A stretch of 64,000 nucleotides of DNA, taken from the NCBI RefSeq assembly GCF_020410765.1, contig NZ_CP084541.1, positions 4,297,001 through 4,361,000 of the forward strand, read 5' to 3'. The position numbers were made by a program, and so were the translations under genes. Position 1 is the stretch's first letter. Each line of letters begins with the position of its first letter. The notes beneath the pieces are model-generated. The model saw nothing but the letters and a program-made list of their open reading frames with translations, was not told the DNA's origin and searched no databases. The DNA comes from Streptomyces marincola. GTDB lineage: Bacteria > Actinomycetota > Actinomycetes > Streptomycetales > Streptomycetaceae. This document shows, piece by piece, positions 43,798-52,034 of the stretch.

Positions 43798-44424
43798 ATG
43801 GCGCGTTACACCGGGGCCGACTGCAAGCGTTGCCGTCGGGAGAAGCAGAAGCTCTTCCTCAAGGGAGCCAAGTGCGAGAGCGCTAAGTGCCCGATCGAGA
43901 TCCGTCCTTACCCCCCGGGTGAGCACGGACGCGGGCGCACCAAGGACAGCGAGTACCTGCTCCAGAAGCGCGAGAAGCAGAAGTGCGCGCGCATCTACGG
44001 GGTGCTGGAAAAGCAGTTCCGCGGTTACTACAACGAGGCGAACCGCCAGCAGGGCAAGACGGGTGAGAACCTGCTGCGCATCCTGGAGTCCCGCCTCGAC
44101 AACGTGGTCTACCGGGCCGGCTTCGCCAAGTCCCGCGACCACGCCCGTCAGCTGGTGCGGCACGGCCACATCCTGCTCAACGGCCGGAAGAACGACATCC
44201 CCTCCGCGCGGGTGTCCCCGAACGACATCGTCGAGGTGCGGGAGTCCTCCCGCCAGATGACGCCGTTCCAGGTCGCGGTCGCCGAGGCCGGCGACAAGAC
44301 CGTTCCGGCGTGGCTTGAGGCCATCCCGTCGCGGCTGCGGATCCTCGTGCACTCGCTGCCCGAGCGCCAGGTGATCGACACCCAGGTGCAGGAACAGCTG
44401 ATCGTCGAGCTCTACTCGAAGTAA
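43798..44424 (+). CDS. rpsD: 30S ribosomal protein S4, zinc-binding
   Basis: S4 nucleates assembly of the 30S body and affects accuracy. The 208 residues have Cys9, Cys12, Cys26 and Cys31 in an N-terminal zinc site (ADCKRCRREK, KCESAKC). The S4 RNA-binding domain follows with SRLDNVVYRAGFAKSRDHAR. It is followed by a strong hairpin, so rpoA transcription may be partly independent. Confidence 0.98.
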   Translation: MARYTGADCKRCRREKQKLFLKGAKCESAKCPIEIRPYPPGEHGRGRTKDSEYLLQKREKQKCARIYGVLEKQFRGYYNEANRQQGKTGENLLRILESRLDNVVYRAGFAKSRDHARQLVRHGHILLNGRKNDIPSARVSPNDIVEVRESSRQMTPFQVAVAEAGDKTVPAWLEAIPSRLRILVHSLPERQVIDTQVQEQLIVELYSK

Positions 44425-44440
44425 GCCCGGCGGCGGGCGC

Positions 44441-44473
44441 GGGCGGGATCGCGTGGGACGCGCGATCCCGCCC
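44441..44473 (+). terminator. hairpin between rpsD and rpoA
   Basis: A perfect 13-bp stem (GGGCGGGATCGCG with its complement at 44461-44473) closes a seven-base loop. TTGACC at 44480-44485 just after it could be a -35 for rpoA, but I see no matching -10 at normal spacing. Confidence 0.75.
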
Positions 44474-44541
44474 GTACCCTTGACCCACATCATTGTCTGG
44501 CTCGGCATCAAATAGCGGGTGCCGAAGACTGGAGTAGCAAC

Positions 44542-45564
44542 ATGCTGATCGCTCAGCGCCCATCCCTGACCGAAGAGGTCGTCGACGAGTTCCGCTCCCG
44601 GTTCGTGATCGAGCCGCTTGAGCCGGGCTTCGGCTACACCCTCGGCAACTCCCTGCGGCGCACGCTGCTGTCCTCCATCCCCGGCGCCGCCGTGACGAGC
44701 ATCCGCATCGACGGCGTGCTGCACGAGTTCACCACCGTGCCCGGGGTCAAGGAGGACGTCACCGACCTGATCCTCAACATCAAGCAGCTCGTCGTCTCCT
44801 CCGAGCACGACGAGCCGGTCGTGATGTACCTGCGCAAGCAGGGCCCCGGCCTGGTGACGGCGGCGGACATCGCCCCGCCGGCCGGCGTCGAGGTGCACAA
44901 CCCCGACCTGGTGCTGGCGACCCTGAACAACAAGGGCAAGCTGGAGATGGAGCTGACCGTCGAGCGCGGTCGCGGCTACGTCTCGGCCGTGCAGAACAAG
45001 CAGGTCGGCCAGGAGATCGGCCGCATCCCGGTGGACTCCATCTACAGCCCCGTGCTGAAGGTCACCTACAAGGTGGAGGCCACCCGTGTCGAGCAGCGCA
45101 CCGACTTCGACAAGCTGATCGTCGACGTCGAGACGAAGGAGGCCATGCGTCCGCGCGACGCGATGGCGTCCGCGGGTAAGACCCTCGTCGAGCTGTTCGG
45201 CCTGGCGCGCGAGCTGAACGTCGACGCCGAGGGCATCGACATGGGCCCCTCGCCGACCGACGCCGCGCTCGCCGCCGACCTGGCGCTGCCGATCGAGGAG
45301 CTGGAGCTGACGGTCCGCTCCTACAACTGCCTCAAGCGCGAGGGCATCCACTCGGTGGGCGAGCTGGTCGCGCGTTCCGAGGCGGACCTGCTCGACATCC
45401 GCAACTTCGGCGCCAAGTCGATCGACGAGGTCAAGGCGAAGCTGGCCGGCATGGGCCTGGCCCTGAAGGACAGCCCGCCCGGATTCGACCCGACCACCGC
45501 GGCCGACGCGTTCGGCGCGGAGGACGACGGCGACACGGGCTTCGCCGAGACCGAGCAGTACTGA
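44542..45564 (+). CDS. rpoA: DNA-directed RNA polymerase alpha subunit
   Basis: The alpha dimer scaffolds RNA polymerase assembly and its C-terminal domain touches DNA and regulators. The 340 residues have the N-terminal domain (EPLEPGFGYTLGNSLRRTLL), a flexible linker near 235-250, and the C-terminal domain with the activator-contact region KREGIHSVGELVARSEADLL. An acidic tail ends the protein. Confidence 0.99.
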   Translation: MLIAQRPSLTEEVVDEFRSRFVIEPLEPGFGYTLGNSLRRTLLSSIPGAAVTSIRIDGVLHEFTTVPGVKEDVTDLILNIKQLVVSSEHDEPVVMYLRKQGPGLVTAADIAPPAGVEVHNPDLVLATLNNKGKLEMELTVERGRGYVSAVQNKQVGQEIGRIPVDSIYSPVLKVTYKVEATRVEQRTDFDKLIVDVETKEAMRPRDAMASAGKTLVELFGLARELNVDAEGIDMGPSPTDAALAADLALPIEELELTVRSYNCLKREGIHSVGELVARSEADLLDIRNFGAKSIDEVKAKLAGMGLALKDSPPGFDPTTAADAFGAEDDGDTGFAETEQY

Positions 45565-45568
45565 CCCG

Positions 45569-45621
45569 CCCGCGGCGGCCCGTCCGCCGCGGGGCACGGC
45601 CCCGGGACCGCCCGGGGCCGT
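45569..45621 (+). terminator. two tandem hairpins between rpoA and rplQ
   Basis: The first stem is CCCGCGGCGG/CCGCCGCGGG (45569-45593) with a five-base loop. The second is ACGGCCCCGGG/CCCGGGGCCGT (45596-45621) with an ACCG loop. Both are perfect. They may reduce read-through from rpoA to rplQ or protect the upstream mRNA end. Confidence 0.75.
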
Positions 45622-45673
45622 CCGCTGACACCGGTACCTGGTACGGCCGGTGCAGACCCGACAGGAGAAAGAC

Positions 45674-46234
45674 ATGCCGACGCCTACCAAGGGCCGCAGG
45701 CTGGGTGGCAGCCCCGCTCACGAGCGTCTGCTGCTGGCGAACCTCGCCACCGCACTCTTCGAGCACGGCCGCATCACCACCACCGTGGCCAAGGCCCGGC
45801 GGCTGCGCCCGGTGGCCGAGCGCCTGATCACCAAGGCGAAGAAGGGCGACCTGCACAACCGCCGCCAGGTGATGCAGACCATCCGTGACAAGAGCGTGGT
45901 CCACACGCTGTTCACGGAGATCGGCCCGAAGTTCGCCAACCGGCCGGGTGGCTACACCCGCATCACGAAGATCGGCCCGCGGCGCGGCGACAACGCGCCG
46001 ATGGCGGTCATCGAGCTGGTCGAGGCGCTCACCGTGCAGCAGGAGGCGGTCGGCGAGGCCGAGGCCGCGACGCGCCGCTCGGTGAAGGAGCAGGAGCAGT
46101 CGGGCGCGAGCCTGGAGAAGGCGCCGGAGACGGCGGCCGAGGACACCGGGACCGCCGACGCGGCCGAGTCCGCCGCGGACGCCGGTGAGGCGGCCGAGGA
46201 GAAGAAGGACGAGAAGGGCGACAAGGAAGCCTGA
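45674..46234 (+). CDS. rplQ: 50S ribosomal protein L17
   Basis: L17 sits near the tunnel exit. The 186 residues start MPTPTKGRRLGGSPAHERLL at ATG 45674 behind AGGAGAAAG. The conserved core is the first 120 residues. An Ala/Glu-rich acidic tail of about 65 residues follows, typical of actinobacteria. It is the last ribosomal gene of the cluster. Confidence 0.97.
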   Translation: MPTPTKGRRLGGSPAHERLLLANLATALFEHGRITTTVAKARRLRPVAERLITKAKKGDLHNRRQVMQTIRDKSVVHTLFTEIGPKFANRPGGYTRITKIGPRRGDNAPMAVIELVEALTVQQEAVGEAEAATRRSVKEQEQSGASLEKAPETAAEDTGTADAAESAADAGEAAEEKKDEKGDKEA

Positions 46235-46256
46235 CGGCTCCCGTCACCCGCCCGCC

Positions 46257-46287
46257 GGGCCCGTTCCCTGTCGAAGGGGGCGGGCCC
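46257..46287 (+). terminator. terminator between convergent rplQ and the Uma2 gene
   Basis: A 12-bp stem (46257-46268 with 46276-46287, two G-U pairs) has a seven-base loop. It lies 22 bases after rplQ and 44 bases before the end of the opposing gene, so it may serve both. Confidence 0.75.
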
Positions 46288-46331
46288 GGCGCCGTTCCTG
46301 GAGGTCGGCCCGGCCGTCCGGAGGCGGCGGC

Positions 46332-46958
46332 CTACGGTCGGCGCGCGAGGAACCCGGTGTCGAGGGCGGGGTACGGGTCGGGCAGGCGCAGCGTGCCGCC
46401 CAGCTCGACGGAGGCGACGGCCCGGTAGTGGCTCTCGGCCGGCGCCGCGGGCACGGAGACGGGGTCGGAGTGGGCGTAGGCCCGGCCCTCCTGCCGGTGC
46501 ACCAGGACGTACACCGGTACGTCCGCCGTCGCGTAGGCACGCAGCTTGGGGCCCGTGTCGGTCTCGTGGTTGCCCGAGGTCACCTCGCCCGCGAGGGCGA
46601 GCATGTCGATGGGGTACCAGCCCTCGCGCGCCGTGCGGTACGCCTCGTCGAGATCGGTCGGCTCCCTGCGCAGGACGGAGAAGTCCGGGATCAGCAGGGC
46701 GACGGTCCTGCCGTTGCCCAGTCCCACCCGGTAGCCGTTCCCGAGGCCGGCGAGGCCGAATCCGGCCGAGCGCAGCTGGCTGCTCAGTTCGAAGGCCGCC
46801 GCGTTGTGCTCGTGGTCGGGCCGCGGCGGCGCGAGGATCAACCCCTCGACGTACTCGGGCCTGATCGGCGCCTGAGCCGCCTCCTCGATCGCGATCAGCA
46901 GGTCGGCGGGGTCGGGTCGCTGCGGTTCCTCGGCCCGGGTGGCGGGATGGACGCTCAT
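46332..46958 (-). CDS. Uma2 family (DUF820) endonuclease-fold protein
   Basis: This 208-residue protein resembles Uma2, a PD-(D/E)xK nuclease-fold family abundant in actinobacteria and cyanobacteria. Motifs are EYVEGLILAPPRPDHEHNAA, LIPDFSVLRRE (catalytic Asp), and LALAGEVTSGNHETD with Glu, followed by KLRAYATADVPVYVLVHRQE. The residues needed for a metal-binding nuclease centre thus appear present. The ATG at 46958 is preceded by GAGGAGA. It is a single gene transcribed against the ribosomal cluster; the 290 bases to truA hold no other gene. No natural substrate is known to me for this family. Confidence 0.85.
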   Translation of the reverse strand: MSVHPATRAEEPQRPDPADLLIAIEEAAQAPIRPEYVEGLILAPPRPDHEHNAAAFELSSQLRSAGFGLAGLGNGYRVGLGNGRTVALLIPDFSVLRREPTDLDEAYRTAREGWYPIDMLALAGEVTSGNHETDTGPKLRAYATADVPVYVLVHRQEGRAYAHSDPVSVPAAPAESHYRAVASVELGGTLRLPDPYPALDTGFLARRP

Positions 46959-47248
46959 CGCGATCTCTCCTCACGCTGTCCGCAACGGCCGTCGTCACCG
47001 TCAGGCGACGCCGCCACGGCCGCCCGAGGGCACGGTAGCCGCCGGTGCGGGGCGGGAGAGGCGTTCCCGCCGGGCGTCACCCGTTCGGGGACGTCGGCCT
47101 TCGGTCCGTGTGCCGGAGGCCGGTGATCACCGGGACTCGGGCAGTACGGGCGGTCGCGATGATCTCGCATCATGGGGGGATCGTCGTCCATCGAGGGAGC
47201 CGCCCGCGAGTCGCATCGTGACCGGTCTCGTCTGAGAGGATCGGGCGT

Positions 47249-48103
47249 GTGAGTGATGAGGTGCGGGCCGGGTGCACGCGGGTGCGGCTCGATGTGTCGT
47301 ACGACGGGGCCGAGTTCTCCGGGTGGGCGCGGCAGGCGGGGCGCAGGACCGTTCAGGAGGAGATCGAGGAGGCGCTGCGGGTCGTCACGCGCTCGGGGGA
47401 GCGGCGGCTGGAGCTGACGGTGGCGGGCCGCACGGACGCGGGGGTGCACGCGCGCGGTCAGGTGGCGCACGTGGACCTGCCCACCGAGGTGTGGGCCGAG
47501 CAGGACGAGGGGCGCCTGGTGCGCAGGCTCGCCGGGCGGCTGCCGCACGACGTGCGGGTGTGGCGCGCGGAGGCGGCGCCGCCGCACTTCAACGCCAGGT
47601 TCTCCGCGATCTGGCGCCGCTACGCCTACCGCGTCAGCGATCATCCGGGCGGCGTCGACCCGTTGCTGCGCGGGCACGTGCTGTGGCACAACTGGCCGCT
47701 GGACGTGGCCGCCATGAACGAGGCCTCGGCGGGGCTGCTCGGCGAGCACGACTTCGCGGCGTTCTGCCGGCGGCGGGAGGGCGCCACGACCATCCGCGCG
47801 CTGCGCGACCTGCGGTGGGAGCGGCGGCCCGACGGCGTCGTGGAGGGGACCGTGCGGGCGGACGCGTTCTGCCACAACATGGTGCGTTCCCTGGTGGGCG
47901 CGTTGCTGTTCGTCGGGGACGGGCACAGGGCGCCCGACTGGCCGGCGCGGGTCCTGGCGGCCCGGGTGCGGGACTCGGCGGTGCACGTGGTGCGACCGCA
48001 CGGCCTCACGCTCGAAGAGGTGGCGTACCCGGCGGACGACGAGCTGGCCGCGCGCAACGTCCAGGCGCGCCGCCTGCGCACGCTGGCCGGCGCGGAGGCG
48101 TAG
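47249..48103 (+). CDS. truA: tRNA pseudouridine(38-40) synthase TruA
   Basis: TruA isomerises uridines 38-40 in the tRNA anticodon arm. The 284 residues have RVRLDVSYDGAEFSGWARQA, the catalytic Asp in VAGRTDAGVHARGQVAHVD, and C-terminal FCHNMVRSLVGALLFVGDGH. The start is GTG at 47249, eight bases after GAGAGGA. It converges on the next gene with only 12 bases between stops. Confidence 0.97.
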   Translation: MSDEVRAGCTRVRLDVSYDGAEFSGWARQAGRRTVQEEIEEALRVVTRSGERRLELTVAGRTDAGVHARGQVAHVDLPTEVWAEQDEGRLVRRLAGRLPHDVRVWRAEAAPPHFNARFSAIWRRYAYRVSDHPGGVDPLLRGHVLWHNWPLDVAAMNEASAGLLGEHDFAAFCRRREGATTIRALRDLRWERRPDGVVEGTVRADAFCHNMVRSLVGALLFVGDGHRAPDWPARVLAARVRDSAVHVVRPHGLTLEEVAYPADDELAARNVQARRLRTLAGAEA

Positions 48104-48115
48104 GGGCGGCGGCGG

Positions 48116-48991
48116 TCAGTCGCCGCGCCTGCGTTCCTCGACCAGGGCGTCGGCCGACGCGGACGCCTGGGCCTCGCCGCGCTGGATGATGCGGTTGAAC
48201 GCGTGGTCGTTGCCGTCCCGCGCGGCCTGCTGCGCCGGGGTGCCCTCGCCGCTGTCGGGGGAGCCGTCGGCGTTGCCGGCGATGGTGTAGTAGGCGTAGC
48301 GGCCGACCTGGTTGGCCGTGGTCCGGCAGCCGCCCTGGCCGCAGAACGCGGGCGCGCCGTCGCCGGTGAGCGGCTGGAGGCTGGCCCCCTGGGCGCCCTG
48401 CTGCGCCTCGCGGGCCGCTTGCGCGTCCTCCTCGGTGCCGAACTGGGCGACGCCCACGGTGACGGCGACGCCGCCGCCGGTGAACGTCGCGCGGAGCAGC
48501 GCGGTGCAGCCGTGCTCGGCCAGGACCGCGCCGAGCGCGTCGCTCGCCGCCTCGGCGCAGTCGCCCGCGGGGCCCGTGGCGGCCCTGGTGTAGGTCCTGC
48601 CGTCGATCTCCATGTCCTCGCCGCCCCAGAAGGTCTCGGCGTCGAACGGCGCGGTGTCCTTGTCGGCGTCGGATATGAACTCGCGCGGCTGCGGCAGCGG
48701 GGGCAGCGACACGTCCCGCCACGTGGGCTCGGCCCCGGCGCTGCCCGAGGGGACGTCGGTGGGCTCGGGCAGGGTGGCGGACGCCTGGTCGGTGGGGCTG
48801 TCGTCGCCGCTCTGGCTCACCACGGCGAGGGCCACCGCGGTGCCGATGACGGCGGCCGCCGCGGCGGAACCGATGATCACGGTGGTGCGCCTGCGCCTGC
48901 GGCGCCGTTCCGCGTCGGCCGCCAGGGCGTCCCAGTCCGGCGTGTTCGATCCCCCGGGAGTCCACTGCGGACCCCCCTGCCCGTAACTCAT
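48116..48991 (-). CDS. single-pass membrane protein with a secreted domain, unknown function
   Basis: The 291-residue protein begins MSYGQGGPQWTPGG. A run of arginines (ERRRRRRRTT, about 29-38) precedes one membrane helix (VIIGSAAAAAVIGTAVALAV). The extracytoplasmic part has an Asp/Pro-rich linker and a folded domain (about 105-265) with four Cys, in DCAEAASDALGAV, HGCTALLRATF, AFCGQGGC. These could form two disulphides. The ATG at 48991 has no ribosome-binding site, and TAAGCT lies seven bases upstream, so a leaderless transcript is likely. It is divergent from the ABC-F gene. I do not recognise the family. Confidence 0.75.
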   Translation of the reverse strand: MSYGQGGPQWTPGGSNTPDWDALAADAERRRRRRRTTVIIGSAAAAAVIGTAVALAVVSQSGDDSPTDQASATLPEPTDVPSGSAGAEPTWRDVSLPPLPQPREFISDADKDTAPFDAETFWGGEDMEIDGRTYTRAATGPAGDCAEAASDALGAVLAEHGCTALLRATFTGGGVAVTVGVAQFGTEEDAQAAREAQQGAQGASLQPLTGDGAPAFCGQGGCRTTANQVGRYAYYTIAGNADGSPDSGEGTPAQQAARDGNDHAFNRIIQRGEAQASASADALVEERRRGD

Positions 48992-49067
48992 GGCGGGAAG
49001 CTTATCGGCCCGGCCCGGCGGCAAAAACGGCTGGGACGAGCCGGGGTCGCGGGGGACAATGCGGACC

Positions 49068-50690
49068 GTGGGACATGTGGAGGCCGCGCATCTGGAATAC
49101 GACCTGCCCGACGGGCGGGTGCTGCTCGACGACGTCTCGTTCCGGGTGGGCGAGGGGGAGGCCGCGGCCCTGGTGGGGGCGAACGGCGCGGGCAAGACGA
49201 CGCTGCTGCGGCTGGTGACGGGGGAGCTGAGACCGCGCGCCGGGACCGTCGCGGTCAGTGGCGGCCTGGGCGTGATGCCGCAGTTCGTGGGGAGCGTGCG
49301 CGACGGCAGGACCGTGCGCGACCTGCTGGTCTCGGTCGCCCCGCCGCGCGTGCGTGAGGCCGCGCTCGCCGTGGACGCCGCGGAGCTCGCCCTGCTCTCC
49401 GGGGACTCGGCCGACGACGAGGCCGCGCAGCTGGCCTACGCGCAGGCGCTGGCCGACTGGGCCGAGGTGCGCGGCTACGAGGCCGAGACGCTGTGGGACA
49501 TGTGCACGATGGCGGCGCTGCACACCCCCTACGAACGCGCCAGGTGGCGCGAGGTGCGCACGCTGTCGGGCGGCGAGCAGAAGCGCCTGGTGCTCGAAGC
49601 GCTGCTGCGCGGCGGGGACGAGGTGCTGCTGCTCGACGAGCCGGACAACTACCTCGACGTGCCGGGCAAGCGCTGGCTTGAGGAGCGGCTGCGCGAGACG
49701 CGCAAGACGGTGCTGTTCGTCTCGCACGACCGCGAGCTGCTGGCGCGCGCGGCGCGCAAGATCATCAGTGTGGAGCCGGGCCCCGCGGGCTCGGACGTGT
49801 GGGTGCACGGCGGCGGCTTCGCGACGTACCACGAGGCGCGGGAGAGGCGGTTCGAGCGGTTCGAGGAGCTGAGGCGGCGCTGGGACGAGCGGCGGGCGCA
49901 GCTGAAGCGGCTGGTCGTCGACCTGCGGCAGTACGCGGCGCGCAGCGACGAGATGGCCTCGCGGTACCGGGCGGCCCAGACGCGGCTGCGCAAGTTCGAG
50001 GAGGCGGGTCCGCCGCAGGAGCCGCCGCGCAGGCAGCGGATCACCATGCGGCTCGCGGGCGGCAGGACGGGGGTGCGGGCGTTCACGTGCGAGCGGCTTG
50101 AGCTGACCGGGCTGATGAAGCCGTTCGACGTGGAGGTGTTCTACGGCGAGCGGGTCGCGGTGCTGGGTGCGAACGGCTCGGGCAAGTCGCACTTCCTGCG
50201 GCTGCTCGCGGGCGAGGACGTCGCGCACACCGGCGTGTGCCGGTCGGGCGCGCGCGTCGTTCCCGGGCACTTCGCGCAGACGCACGCGCACCCGGAGCTG
50301 TTCGGGCGTACCCTGCTCGACATCCTGTGGACCGAGCACGCGCGGGACCGGGGCGCGGCCACCTCGGCGCTGCGCAGGTACGAGCTCGACCGGCAGGCGC
50401 AGCAGCCGTTCGACCGGCTCTCCGGCGGCCAGCAGGCCAGGTTCCAGATCCTGCTGCTCGAACTCGCGGGGTCGACGGCGCTGCTCCTGGACGAGCCGAC
50501 GGACAACCTGGACCTGGAGAGCGCGGAGGCGTTGCAGGAGGGGCTCGCGGCGTACCGGGGGACGGTGCTCGCGGTGACGCACGACCGGTGGTTCGCGCGT
50601 TCCTTCGACCGCTTCCTGGTGTTCGGCGCCGACGGCCGGGTGCGGGAGACGGCGGAGCCGGTGTGGGACGAGGAGCGGGCGGCCCGGTAG
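49068..50690 (+). CDS. ABC-F family ATPase (duplicated ATP-binding cassette, no membrane domain)
   Basis: This 540-residue cytoplasmic protein has two ABC domains. The first has Walker A GANGAGKTT, signature LSGGEQKRL and Walker B LLLDEPDNYLD. The second has GANGSGKSH, LSGGQQARF and LLLDEPTDNLD. A charged helical linker lies between (about 265-330, RERRFERFEELRRRWDERRA), corresponding to the P-site tRNA interaction motif of ABC-F factors. GTG 49068 has better spacing from GGGGGA than ATG 49059. ABC-F proteins act on ribosomes, either relieving stalling or conferring resistance; with its location beside rplM, a housekeeping translation role is more likely than drug resistance. Confidence 0.9.
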   Translation: MGHVEAAHLEYDLPDGRVLLDDVSFRVGEGEAAALVGANGAGKTTLLRLVTGELRPRAGTVAVSGGLGVMPQFVGSVRDGRTVRDLLVSVAPPRVREAALAVDAAELALLSGDSADDEAAQLAYAQALADWAEVRGYEAETLWDMCTMAALHTPYERARWREVRTLSGGEQKRLVLEALLRGGDEVLLLDEPDNYLDVPGKRWLEERLRETRKTVLFVSHDRELLARAARKIISVEPGPAGSDVWVHGGGFATYHEARERRFERFEELRRRWDERRAQLKRLVVDLRQYAARSDEMASRYRAAQTRLRKFEEAGPPQEPPRRQRITMRLAGGRTGVRAFTCERLELTGLMKPFDVEVFYGERVAVLGANGSGKSHFLRLLAGEDVAHTGVCRSGARVVPGHFAQTHAHPELFGRTLLDILWTEHARDRGAATSALRRYELDRQAQQPFDRLSGGQQARFQILLLELAGSTALLLDEPTDNLDLESAEALQEGLAAYRGTVLAVTHDRWFARSFDRFLVFGADGRVRETAEPVWDEERAAR

Positions 50691-50703
50691 CGCGGGGGTC
50701 GTT

Positions 50704-50733
50704 TTGACCGCACGCGCGCTCGGGCAGTACGCT
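50704..50733 (+). promoter_or_regulatory. rplM-rpsI promoter
   Basis: TTGACC and TACGCT are 18 bases apart. Transcription from about 50740 gives a leader near 185 bases containing several short inverted repeats (for example CCACC-a-GGTGG). It may hold an L13-type leader, but I cannot identify a known fold. Confidence 0.65.
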
Positions 50734-50924
50734 GCAACGTCGAGAAAGAAAGTAATTATGCGTATGGCTTGCTCGATCTCACGTGAGGGGCCTGCGCCGG
50801 TCCACCAGGACGGTTACCAGCGGTCGGCACCCGGTTTGCGTCACCGGAGTGCGGCCAGTGCCGGTATTGCCCACCAGGTGGCCTTGTCAGGAACCCAACA
50901 CTGAAGAAGCGAAGGCTACGACCC

Positions 50925-51368
50925 GTGCGTACGTACAGCCCCAAGCCCGCCGACATCCAGCGTCAGTGGCACGTCATCGACGCTGCCGATGTCGTACTGG
51001 GCCGCCTGGCGTCCCAGGCCGCCACCCTTCTGCGGGGCAAGCACAAGCCGATCTACGCGCCGCACGTCGACACCGGCGACTTCGTCGTCATCATCAACGC
51101 CGACAAGGTGCACCTCTCCGGCAACAAGGCCACGCAGAAGCTCGCCTACCGGCACTCGGGCTACCCGGGTGGTCTGCGGTCGGTCCGCTACGAGGACCTG
51201 CTGAAGAACAACCCGGAGAAGGCCGTGGAGAAGGCCGTCAAGGGCATGCTCCCGAAGAACACCCTGGGCCGTCAGATGTTCTCCAAGCTGAAGGTGTACG
51301 CGGGCGCCGAGCACCCGCACGCCGCTCAGCGGCCCGCGCCGTTCGAGATCACCCAGGTCGCGCAGTAA
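50925..51368 (+). CDS. rplM: 50S ribosomal protein L13
   Basis: L13 is an early 50S assembly protein. The 147 residues start at GTG 50925 (MRTYSPKPADIQRQWHVIDA) and include VVLGRLASQAATLLRGKHKP and AVKGMLPKNTLGRQMFSKLK. rpsI follows after 41 bases. Confidence 0.98.
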   Translation: MRTYSPKPADIQRQWHVIDAADVVLGRLASQAATLLRGKHKPIYAPHVDTGDFVVIINADKVHLSGNKATQKLAYRHSGYPGGLRSVRYEDLLKNNPEKAVEKAVKGMLPKNTLGRQMFSKLKVYAGAEHPHAAQRPAPFEITQVAQ

Positions 51369-51409
51369 CACCGGCCACACCCCAGACGAAAGAGAATCCG
51401 AGGAGCATC

Positions 51410-51922
51410 GTGGCCGAGACCACCCCTGAAACCCTTGACGCCGAGGTCCCCGAGGTCGAGGAGTACACGACCGAGAGCGCACCCGAGGAGTTCGCCGCCG
51501 AGGGCGAGGCCCCGACGGCGCGCTTCGGCGACCCGCAGCCCGGCGCCGGCACCGGCCGCCGCAAGAACGCGATCGCCCGCGTGCGGATCATCCCGGGCAG
51601 CGGCAAGTGGAAGATCAACGGCCGCACCCTGGAGGGGTACTTCCCCAACAAGGTGCACCAGCAGTCCGTGAACGAGCCGTTCAAGGTGCTCGAACTGGAC
51701 GAGCGCTACGACGTCGTGGCCCGCATCGCCGGCGGCGGCATCTCCGGCCAGGCCGGCGCGCTGCGCCTCGGCGTGGCCCGCGCGCTGAACGAGGCGGACG
51801 TGGACAACAACCGCGGCCCGCTCAAGAAGGCCGGCTTCCTCACCCGTGACGCCCGCGCGGTGGAGCGGAAGAAGGCGGGTCTGAAGAAGGCCCGCAAGGG
51901 GACGCAGTACAGCAAGCGCTGA
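51410..51922 (+). CDS. rpsI: 30S ribosomal protein S9
   Basis: S9's C-terminal tail touches P-site tRNA. The 170 residues have an acidic N-terminal extension of about 45 residues, then GTGRRKNAIARVRIIPGSGK, and end with the conserved KKARKGTQYSKR. The start is GTG 51410 behind GAGGAG. It ends before the clearest terminator in the window. Confidence 0.98.
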   Translation: MAETTPETLDAEVPEVEEYTTESAPEEFAAEGEAPTARFGDPQPGAGTGRRKNAIARVRIIPGSGKWKINGRTLEGYFPNKVHQQSVNEPFKVLELDERYDVVARIAGGGISGQAGALRLGVARALNEADVDNNRGPLKKAGFLTRDARAVERKKAGLKKARKGTQYSKR

Positions 51923-51947
51923 CGCCCTCGCTGGACCATTCTGCTGA

Positions 51948-51990
51948 CGCCCCGACAGCACCTCCGTGCTGTCGGGGCGCTCCTTTTATA
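51948..51990 (+). terminator. intrinsic terminator after rpsI
   Basis: A 14-bp perfect stem (51948-51961 with 51966-51979) and a CTCC loop are followed by CTCCTTTTAT. It separates rplM-rpsI from glmM. Confidence 0.92.
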
Positions 51991-52034
51991 GGGTTTAAAT
52001 CTCGGGCCGTTCTGTGAAACTCGGAGGAATGACT

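Noticed and set aside
43636..45690. Long minus-strand frame opposite rpsD and rpoA
   Set aside because: Shadow of two unmistakable genes.
49068..50690. Antibiotic-resistance ABC-F determinant
   Set aside because: There is no adjacent biosynthetic or drug-resistance context. The location next to rplM suggests a core function.
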